Below are positions 53,885 through 62,006 of a stretch of 64,000 nt of DNA, piece by piece. The position numbers were made by a program, and so were the translations under genes. The notes beneath the pieces were generated by a model that ran no database searches, was not told where the DNA came from, and saw only the letters and a list, made by a program, of their open reading frames with translations. Each line of letters opens with the position of its first letter. The stretch's first letter is position 1. Source of the DNA: Coccinella septempunctata (taxonomy: Eukaryota > Arthropoda > Insecta > Coleoptera > Coccinellidae); assembly GCF_907165205.1 (NCBI RefSeq), contig NC_058195.1, positions 26,246,936 through 26,310,935 of the forward strand, written 5' to 3'.

Positions 53885-55378
53885 TTTAGAATTAGAAAGA
53901 ATATATTGGGAGTGTTGGACACTGTTTATTATCTATTGTTCACTACGTAACAATGCCGACGTTTCGAAACAAATCGTTTCTTTTTCAAGGCTGTAAATAA
54001 ATACAAAAAGTATCTTACAAGACATACAATATGACATAACATGAAAATAAATTACCTAGTTACGAGAACAATATTGTACGCTTTTTGAAAACATTAGGAT
54101 TTATCAAAGAAATCAAAATCTTTTGGAGAGCAGACATACAATCCCATCACCTTATCAGTTTCTATATTTATGACAATGACATCAACATAAGGTTACAAAA
54201 TATTGATCAGGAATGGTCTTAACACTATTGACGAGGCCAGCCATTACTTATTACTTATTACTTTCTAAGTATATTATTATAAATCGTGCTTAGGTGTTGC
54301 ACATCTTCTCTATGATTGACGGTATAATTTCTTTTTATGTGTATCATCTCGCTTATATTACGTCTATAACCAACCTCTTCTCTATCAAAAATTTTTACAT
54401 GTGAGAAAGACCAGGTAAAAACGGAAACTTAAAAAAGGAAGAAATAGACGAGTTAGAAGGAACATTAACTACATATATGACTTCGGTTGGACGTGTGTTT
54501 ATTTATTATTCTTTTGACTAAGTATGTAGGATAGTTATTCTGCTTCGAAATATTTTCAACTTTATCTAAGTTCTTCTTATGAAACTTTTTGTTGCTTAGT
54601 TTTAAAGCTCTTTCAATTAAATTCTCCATTATATTAGTTTTTTGTTGCATGCTATGACTGCTGTAAAAATTTATGCATCTGTTAGTGCTTATTGGTTTAG
54701 TGTACCAGTCAGTAATAATATTAGAGTTTTCTCTAATCATCAAGAAATCCAAAAAAGGTAAACTGTTATCTTTCTCCACTCCAATCGTGAATTGTATCTT
54801 TTGATGGAGTTGAAAACATCTAAAATGTATTGTATTTTGTCATATGGTACCAACAATAATGTATCATCTACAAAGAATTTAATGAGCGGGATATAAAATT
54901 TAAGTGTTTCAACAACATAACAAAAGATTTCTTCCATAATCAAGTTAGCAAATGATGGGCTTGCCGGTGCACCCATAGCAGTGCCATCCAATTGTATATA
55001 AAATTTTCCTTCATAGACGAAATAACCACCATCAAAACAAAGATCAACCAATTCCAAGAATTATTCCCTACTAAGATCCGTATAGTAGCTGATAAATCTC
55101 CATCTTTTCTTAATGACACTAACAACAAGTTCCCTTGGGATGTTTGTAAACAAGGATATAACATCTAACGATATAAGCACGTATCCTAGTGGTACATTTA
55201 TATCTGACAAAATTGTAGTCAATGAAATGAATCTTTCAAGTTAAAAATGGAAGTAGACAAGGTAGAACCTAAGATATCATGTAAATATTTACCAATGTTA
55301 TAAGTGGGAGACTTGACGCAATTGACTATAGGTCTCAAATTGAGACCATCTTTATGGACCTTACGCAAATTTCTTGAC
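53885..55378 (-). mobile_element. Penelope-like element inserted in the LINE
   Basis: A minus-strand Penelope-like element between two parts of one LINE. The 3' region (53885-54255) contains the word CGAAACGTCGG, which is recurrent in Penelope-like non-coding repeats where hammerhead ribozymes are known. The ends could not be fixed to the base. Confidence 0.72.
54255..55378 (-). pseudogene. Penelope-like reverse transcriptase, internally deleted
   Basis: From the 5' side: LRKVHKDGLNLRPIVNCVKS with PTYNIGKYLHDIL, a frame break, MGAPASPSFANLIMEEI and the catalytic FVDDTLLL near 54865, then NSLPFLDFLMIRENSN, TDWYTKPISTNRCINFY and NIMENLIERALKLS. The GIY-YIG endonuclease core is missing, yet the very C-terminus reappears (KIFDREEVGYRRNISEMIHI, then REDVQHLSTIYNNILRK). 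At least two frameshifts are present. Penelope-like enzymes form their own RT class and normally pair with the GIY-YIG nuclease. Confidence 0.8.
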
Positions 55379-56005
55379 AGATGTACGACAGATAGGCGGT
55401 GCCGGTCCCGGACCAACAAAAGCTGAGCGGTCTCACCGCTTTGCAAGTATGTCTGCCTTCTCGTTCCCCGGAAGTCCTTCGTGAGCCGGACACCAGATAA
55501 CTTCCACAATGTTATCAGAGCCTAGCTCCCGCAGAGCCTCCCTGCATTCCTCTACTAGGTGTGAGTTAACCCTTTCCTCAGAAAGAGATTTCAGGGTTCC
55601 CTGACTGTCACAACAAATATAGATGAGTTTTCCGGAGTACCCTTTGAGGATATTCTCAGTGTGCAGGCTAAAACAGCATACAGTTCAGCCTGCACTATGG
55701 AGCAATCCTTTCTAGAGGGATGGACAGATTGAAACGAGGTCCCACAATTCCCTGGAGTTCCAGTCCCTGTGGGTATAACAGAGCCATCAGTGAACCAAGT
55801 GGGACCTTCAGGCTCAAGGAGCCTTTTTGGTGTAGACCATAGGTCTCTGTCAGGGACAATTACCCTGTAGGGTTCGGCAAAGTAGAAGCTGTTGTCCGTG
55901 CGGTCCCCTCTGATAAGGGATGCGTTGGCATCCCTCACCATCTTAAGAGCCCTCGCATGCCCCCTGAATAGTCCTGTATCGCGCCATTGTCACTGTTCCC
56001 AAACT
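55379..56005 (-). pseudogene. RNase H domain of a LINE ORF2
   Basis: Minus-strand frame with GPTWFTDGSVIPTGTG, where the Asp of TDGS is the first catalytic residue, then SIVQAELYAVLAC with the Glu, a frameshift near 55590, and a second frame with CCDSQGTLKSL, VIWCPAHEGLPGNEKADILA, which holds the last catalytic Asp. The order D-E-D is preserved. The LINE is cut at 55378 by the Penelope-like element and on its 5' side by the foldback half-copy. RNase H removes the RNA strand after cDNA synthesis. Confidence 0.83.
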
Positions 56006-56014
56006 CTTAGAGTA

Positions 56015-56318
56015 ATTAAAAATCCTGCTTAAAAGGCAAGCACGCCACTGGATTCTACTTGAAAAAGTGCCTGTATAATGTTTCAATTGCAGAGCTCAAT
56101 CATCAGTATTAGCGGAGATATAAATTTATTTCGAAATCGCCATTTTTCCAATTTTCGCTTATAACTCGAACACAAAAGAAGGTGGCCAAAAATGACTACT
56201 ACTCTTGTTAGTTTCTCAGAAAAAGAAACCGAGAATGGGGGTATCAGATTTTGTCTATCTCCACTTATTTAAAAGCTGTAGTGTTAAAACATCCAAATTT
56301 GCCCACCCTGTACAACCA
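56015..56318. repeat. Half copy of the CAGGGTG foldback transposon
   Basis: About 300 bases nearly identical to the right arm of the 19.6-20.7 kb palindrome, ending AAATTTGCCCACCCTGTA. The opposite arm is absent, so this is a truncated or one-armed copy between two LINE fragments. Confidence 0.85.
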
Positions 56319-56404
56319 GTGCATAATGACCATTTAGTTTGACAAATACATGCTGCCTGCATTCCCCTAGGTAGCTTTCGAACAGTTACAGCTGGGTTAC
56401 TCTT

Positions 56405-57375
56405 ATACCATTTGTGGCGGAATTTCAACAATCTGTCAGTTACGAGTTTTCAAAAATTTTTTCGAAAGAGCTTAGCAGACTGATAGGTCGATAGTTGCCT
56501 TTATCTTCGGGAAGACCGGTATAACAAAAAGGTTGCAATATGTGTTCCGCAGATTTTTCCATCACATGGAGAGGTATTCCATATCCCCTTGCATTCTTGT
56601 TCTTAAGTTTCTTGATGGCAGTCAAGATTTCACCTTCTGTGACATCAATCATACAAAAAGATCCCAACGTTCTACTGGGGTAGTGTCCCGTCCTAGCATT
56701 TACCCCCTGAGCAGTTCTTACAAAAACTCTGTTGAAACTAGTGGCATTTTCAGTTGGGTTTCTTAGAGGGATATGATCTGGTTTCGAAGTTTTGCTAGTT
56801 TTACTATGTATTACCTTCCATAGAGCTGATGATTTTTTTTTTGCGCATTAGTTATTATCTTACTAGTGTGTTCTCGTTTTGATTTCTCATGTTCTTTATC
56901 ATAAGGCCTTTTCAGGGATATATAAAGGTCTCTGTATTGTTCGTCTTTGATAGATAGGACATAGGTAACATCGAGCAATTTTTTTATTTCTGTTAACTTT
57001 GGTGAGTTCTTTAGTAGTGTATATCTCTCTTTACATTTATCCATTTGAGTGGAAAGGAGTGATAGAAAAGGACTTTTCAGGTATTTACAAAAAACCAGAG
57101 TTTATACCTATCTTGTGTATCAAAGATTTCCTCCCAGTCGCATTGTTTCAAGGTATCAAGGCAACTATCCATACATGTATCATTGAAGGACCGAGTTTGC
57201 TATCTGTTGTTTATTTTATATTTCACCTCAGTTTTTAGTGTACAAAAAACTGCTGAGTGGTCTGATAGATGCTCCTGCAGTGTACCTGGAGATTCTTATT
57301 CAATATTGGACAGAATATTATTAATACAAGTCTTTGCATGAGATGTTAACCTTGTCTTCACAACCATTGGAAACT
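56405..57375 (-). pseudogene. CR1-group LINE ORF2 fragment (endonuclease end to RT start)
   Basis: From its 5' side: LTSHAKTCINNI, HLSDHSAVFCTLKTEV (the SDH is the end of the APE endonuclease), WEEIFDTQD, the linker LDVTYVLSIKDEQYRDLYIS, then ILTAIKKLKNKNARGYGIP and GNYRPISLLSSFEKIFE, and a decayed VTDRLLKF. Frameshifts and stops are frequent and the RT catalytic core is absent. Same group as the LINE at 57.8-59.3 kb but a separate copy, since both cover the linker. Confidence 0.75.
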
Positions 57376-57384
57376 CCTAGGTAA

Positions 57385-57814
57385 TGTCGACAGAACTCCC
57401 AGTACATTCGGGTATAAAAATGACCGAGAAGGCGATCTAATAATGACATTACATTCCCCGTGCTCTCTCTCTCTCTCTCAGTTCGATCTCTAGAACTTCA
57501 AGCCGAACTCAGACTGTCGGCATTTTTGTAGCGTAAAGCATGGAACTTTATAAAAGGTTGTGGCAACGTCGTTTCAACGGCAAGTTACCAACCTTACACT
57601 CTTTTAAACCCAAAAAAGTGCTTCTATTAAACATTTTGTATTGGAAATTAATATTAATTGAACGTCTTGCTGTGACAGTTACGAATGTTTTTCACGACAT
57701 TGCCTTTTACCTAATGGTAAAACTTGTTACTATACTAGTAATCCGTGTGGACACAGTGAAATCAAGTTATGTAAAAATATGTTTAAGAGATAGTTTAACT
57801 ATTACTAATTAACA
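57385..57814 (+). repeat. Possible solo LTR
   Basis: TGTCGACAG...TTAACA ends, a TATA-like GGGTATAAAAA at about 57410-57420, a (CT)8 run at 57463-57479 and no convincing ORF suggest an LTR of about 430 bp. The flanking bases do not give a clear 4-6-bp duplication, so the assignment is tentative. The 90-codon open frame at 57540-57812 lies within it. Confidence 0.35.
57463..57479. repeat. (CT)8 microsatellite
   Basis: Eight CT units downstream of a TATA-like box. Confidence 0.9.
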
Positions 57815-57835
57815 GTTTTTCAGTTATTTTTCGAA

Positions 57836-59300
57836 TAATGATAATAATAATAATAATATTTATTTCCATAATCAAACAATATTGAAAAGAAAATACGTCA
57901 ATATAAGAAGCAACTGAACAAATATAAAACGCTCAGATTTGAAATTTATGATTTAGGTACTCCTTCACATCGTACGGTTCCAATTCTATCAACAATTTCT
58001 TGATTCTAGTCTTAAACTTATTAGCATCGAGAATTTGATAATTCCTCGGAAGTTTATCAAATAGTTTTAGGCACATATATTCCACATTCTTTTGTGTCAA
58101 AGTGAGCGAACACTTGGGAAAGAGAAACGGATGAATGCGCCTTGTTCTATTGCCGTTCTCATACTCCCTGAATAGATTATAATTGCTTTTCAAAAAAATC
58201 AAGCATCTAAAAATGTATGTCCCAGCAGTTGTGAGTATACCTTGACTCTTAAAATGTCCTCGACAAGATGTCCTCGCTGTTAGACCAAGCATAGCTCTGA
58301 TAGCCTTTTTCTGGACCAAAAAGATTTTCCAAACATCCGAACCATTACCCCATGCCAAAATTCCATAGGACATGACCGAATGAAAATTAGAAAAATATAC
58401 TGTCCTCAGCAAATAGCTCCTCATAAAATCCAACTGTTTATCTCTAATCCCATAAAGGAACAGTTTTCTTAGTAGATCTTCATGCACGACGCAATCAAAT
58501 GCCTTAGAGAAATCTATGAGAAGACCGGCAGGAACATCACCACCCTCCAGGGCCCGAAGAACAGAGCGGATCATCTGATAGATTGCAGTCTCAGTACTCT
58601 TAGATCTTAGGTATCCGTGTTGACACTTAGAGAATATTCGATGTTTGTTGAAAAAACTTAGGAGCCTATTAACAATCACCTTTTCAAAAATCTTAGAGAA
58701 AGATGTCAACAAACTGATTGGTCGATAATTACCGAGCTCTTCTATACTCCCCTTCTTAAAAAGAGGTTTAACTACAGCAATTTTCAAAGAATTAGGAAAA
58801 ATGCCTTCTTCGAAAGATGTATAAATAATATAGGCCAATGGTTCAGCAAACAATTTAATAGATTTCTTGATAACCGTCATTGGTATACCATCATATCCGA
58901 ATGAACTCTTATTCTTCATTTTATTCACCGTACGAATAACCTCATCAGCTGTAATTTCAAAAAGGAAAAATGATTTCGGGTTTCGACTGACAGGGCGAAC
59001 ATTAGATGTCAATGTGTCAACAGGATTATGTACTGCCGTGGAAGAGGAAATATCAATAAAATGTCTATTGAAAGCATTGGACAATTCATGGGGATTATCT
59101 GTGTTGATTAAATTACCTGCATTCACATTTCCACGGCCAGTTATCTCATTAATAATCCGCCAAACGGTTCTGCTTTTGTTATTAGAGTTATTTATACGCT
59201 TTTTTATATGATCCTTCTTATTCTTTAGGAGTATACCGTCATATAGCTTTTTAGTCTGCTTGTATAGATACGCAAATTCAGGTCGAAAAAGGGAAACTAT
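57836..59300 (-). mobile_element. 5'-truncated CR1-group LINE with ATT tail and internal deletion
   Basis: Minus-strand LINE ending in a GAAATAAAT signal and an (ATT)n tail (57836-57860). The 5' limit near 59.3 kb lies in the endonuclease-RT linker (AYLYKQTKKLYDGILL). The RT active-site segment is missing. Confidence 0.82.
57933..59126 (-). pseudogene. LINE RT lacking its active-site segment, frame open
   Basis: A 397-codon open frame. It has FKKGSIEELGNYRPISLLT, KSTETAIYQM, and LIDFSKAFDCVVHEDLL with the first catalytic Asp. It then passes directly from FMRSYLL to VYFSNFHSVMSYGILAWG, so the segment with GVPQGS and FADD (about 120 residues in relatives) has been deleted in frame. The C-terminal thumb is complete. 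The protein cannot polymerise DNA. Retention of an open frame may be chance or recent age. The frame continues upstream of the first ATG to about 59.29 kb. Confidence 0.85.
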
Positions 59301-60025
59301 CGACTAATAAGGATTTTATTGATACAGTAAATCTTTTAACCGCTCGTATTCTACAGTAAACACATGCATATTACATTTGGCAAAGGAAAAACTACGAGTG
59401 CAGACGACTCTATCCGATTTAACAAGAGACGTGGTCTATCGCGTCTGCCTTGGTTTCTGTTCGGTATATTTTATGCAGAAGGAAGTCATGAGTAAGTGCT
59501 TGTTGTGGATTGTGTAATGGAACCAAATTTTAAGTCTGTTGAATGAGAGGAATTTTTCCCCATCCATTAATGCATTAATTGTCAAGTATAAAGCTGACTT
59601 ATCTCATTTTTTTGTTTATCAGCTAGGAATTTTTACTTTCATCGAAATGACGGTCTGATGGTCACGATAAATAATACAATTAGAAATACTTTCATAAATC
59701 CCGTTTCACCAAATATGGAGGCTAATTTTTCTTTCATTCAAATTAGAGCTTTCATATTTTGAACCTTCTGAAGATAACTCAAAAGTAACCTGTAGATGAT
59801 GATTTTTACTGAAAAATCAAACATCTTTCACTTTTTCCCCTTCTTGGGCGAGTCATGTCATAGACTCATTTATTCTAGTTTTCAAATAGTAGAATATACC
59901 TACTTTCATCCTGGGTTTAGTTTTCAAGGGTTAAATCTCGAGCGCCAGCTATTCTTTCAAGAGGGGAAAAATAGCGAACCCACCCAGATATCTACTTGTG
60001 TGAGACAGAGTTCGGGGTTATCTTA
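59301..60025. other. No gene seen
   Basis: Non-coding spacer between the LINE and a MITE. No repeat or ORF that I can support. Confidence 0.5.
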
Positions 60026-60209
60026 AGCCTGTTTGCAACAGCCGAGAATTCTCTAGAAAATTTACTCCAGATTTCATGCGCCGTGAATTCTTTACCGTTA
60101 CATACGCACTTTCGGTAGAATTCTCTTCAGTTCAGTTGCATACAAAATAATCTCTGCCGTTTTCTTACCAAAATTTGTTAGAGAATTCTCGGCTGTTGCA
60201 AACGGGCTT
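60026..60209. mobile_element. 184-bp MITE
   Basis: Inverted ends AGCCTGTTTGCAACAGCCGA and AGCCCGTTTGCAACAGCCGA (right end complemented), continuing through GAATTCTCTA. The flanks are TTA (60023-60025) and TTT (60210-60212), an imperfect 3-bp duplication. The GTTTGCA-type terminus recalls the Harbinger elements at 25 and 27 kb. Confidence 0.82.
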
Positions 60210-60759
60210 TTGATGGTAGCGATAACAAGTATTTTAAAACCGAATTCATTACAATAAATGTAAATTACAGGGAACCATACAATGATCTCCAAGTCAAGAA
60301 ATATATTATATACAGTTGATGACAAGTTCCAAATGAGGAAAACAATTGAACTAGCTTGGCGGTCAGTACCTGATTCAAAAGTGAAATTAATGAATTAAAC
60401 AATACTAAAATTAATTAGATTCACTCAAAATATCGGGTTTCATCAACGTGTGTTCAACTCATGCGGACGCGTCGATTATTATAACATTCGTTTTCGAATA
60501 TTTTGAATACGACAGCAATCAGCCACCGACTCCGGGCGTTAAAAACCCGGATTGATCGAGCTAGCTTGCCAAAAATTCTGAATTAAGTGAAAAATAAAAC
60601 AGTTCAAAGTTTTCGCGAAACAAAGTGAGAAAAGACAATAATATTCCGATAATAAACTCTAATCTGAAAAGCGAACATATTGTTGTGATGTTTTTATCAG
60701 ATCTGGCGCGTGCCGGACGATAACAGATAAATATAAAGTGTTCCACACACCTACAAGAA
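60210..60759 (+). promoter_or_regulatory. Spacer and probable 5' UTR of the Jockey LINE
   Basis: The last 330 bases before ORF1 become less AT-rich (ATGCGGACGCGTCG near 60461, CCGACTCCGGGCGTT near 60530), as in LINE 5' UTRs with an internal promoter. The exact 5' end and any target duplication are not visible from this window alone. Confidence 0.4.
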
Positions 60760-62004
60760 ATGTCTGATGTCCAAATAAGCGACCCGTTTCGAGGGTTCCC
60801 TTCAAGCGAAATAAATCAAGGATATTCAAGGAATTTATCACTGCAACAAATACATCCACATCTTGACGAAAGCATGGAAACAAACAGCAAAAATACCTGG
60901 CAGGTGGCGAAAAAACGCAAGAGATCAGCCACCCAAACTCCTAGTCCGTCCACAACACCAACAAATAACAGATTCTCACCGCTAGCAACAACATCAACTA
61001 ACGACCAAAACGATAATATCAACGGAAATGAAAAGAAACAAGCCAACAAGGAAAACAAAATGCCAACTCCACCACCGATTTTTATCTACGACGTTGCTGA
61101 CTATAAGGCAATGTTGAATAGCTTCACACAGATAATAGAGGAAGACTCATTTCACACAAGAATGCTAGCAAACGACAAAATTAAAATAAGCGCGCACACA
61201 GTAGACACCTACAGAAAACTATCTGCACACCTGAGAAAGGAAGAAATAATCCACCACACTTACCAAATACGCGAAGAACGAGCATATAGAGTGGTCATTA
61301 GGAACCTTCATCACACAGTTCCGATTGAGGAAATCAAAAACGAACTTCACGAAGCTGGACACAATGTTCGTAACATAATAAATGTGAAACATAGAGCAAC
61401 AAGAGAACCATTGCATATGTTTTTCGTTGATCTTGAGCCGCAACCTAACAACAAAACTGTTTATGATATTCAATTTATAAATAGAACCAGAGTCAACATA
61501 GAACCACCAAGAAAGAAGCGAGGATTGATACAATGTATGAGATGCCAGGGATACGGCCACTCCAAAGCATACTGTTATAGACCTTACAACTGCGTAAAAT
61601 GCGGAGAACAACACGACACAAAAATTTGCCAAAAACAGAAAAATACACCAGCAAAATGCGTCTTGTGCAACGGTAATCATCCGGCCAACTATAGGGGTTG
61701 CCAAGTATATAAAGACCTTGTACAGAAAAGCCATCCCAGAAATACCATTCGCCCACAAACTAATACCTCAAGCCTTCCGCCAAAAACCCAAACACCATCA
61801 AACAACCAAATACCACAAACACAAATTCCACGAACCTATGCTGAAGCGACAACTAACAAAAATCAAGAACAGACACCTTCCAACCTTAACCAGGAGTTAT
61901 CAGCATTTCTTGATGAATTCAAAAGCCTGTTTACACAACTACTGAACCAGAACACCATAATGTTGAATCTACTCACTACCCTTGCAAGCAAAATGAACCC
62001 ATAA
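60760..62004 (+). CDS. Jockey-clade LINE ORF1 (Gag-like zinc-knuckle protein)
   Basis: A 414-codon intact ORF. A polar N-terminal half (KKRKRSATQTPSPSTTP) is followed by a PRE_C2HC-type region (YRVVIRNLHHTVPIEEIKNE, then PLHMFFVDLEP) and three CCHC zinc knuckles: CMRCQGYGHSKAYC, CVKCGEQHDTKIC and CVLCNGNHPANYRGC. A Gln/Pro-rich tail ends it. ORF1 proteins of this clade package the LINE RNA and direct it to the nucleus. The stop TAA overlaps the ORF2 ATG. Confidence 0.92.
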   Translation: MSDVQISDPFRGFPSSEINQGYSRNLSLQQIHPHLDESMETNSKNTWQVAKKRKRSATQTPSPSTTPTNNRFSPLATTSTNDQNDNINGNEKKQANKENKMPTPPPIFIYDVADYKAMLNSFTQIIEEDSFHTRMLANDKIKISAHTVDTYRKLSAHLRKEEIIHHTYQIREERAYRVVIRNLHHTVPIEEIKNELHEAGHNVRNIINVKHRATREPLHMFFVDLEPQPNNKTVYDIQFINRTRVNIEPPRKKRGLIQCMRCQGYGHSKAYCYRPYNCVKCGEQHDTKICQKQKNTPAKCVLCNGNHPANYRGCQVYKDLVQKSHPRNTIRPQTNTSSLPPKTQTPSNNQIPQTQIPRTYAEATTNKNQEQTPSNLNQELSAFLDEFKSLFTQLLNQNTIMLNLLTTLASKMNP

Positions 62005-62006
62005 TG
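62002..62006 (+). promoter_or_regulatory. TAATG stop/start overlap of ORF1 and ORF2
   Basis: ORF1 ends with TAA at 62002-62004 and ORF2 begins with ATG at 62004-62006. The same UAAUG arrangement mediates termination-reinitiation in the LINE SART1. The role here is inferred. Confidence 0.7.

Noticed and set aside
57540..57812. 90-codon open frame as a gene
   Set aside because: No recognisable domain. It lies downstream of a TATA box and within a probable LTR.
61219..61758. 179-codon minus-strand frame with apparent membrane segments
   Set aside because: It is antisense to the intact Jockey ORF1, whose zinc knuckles are unmistakable.
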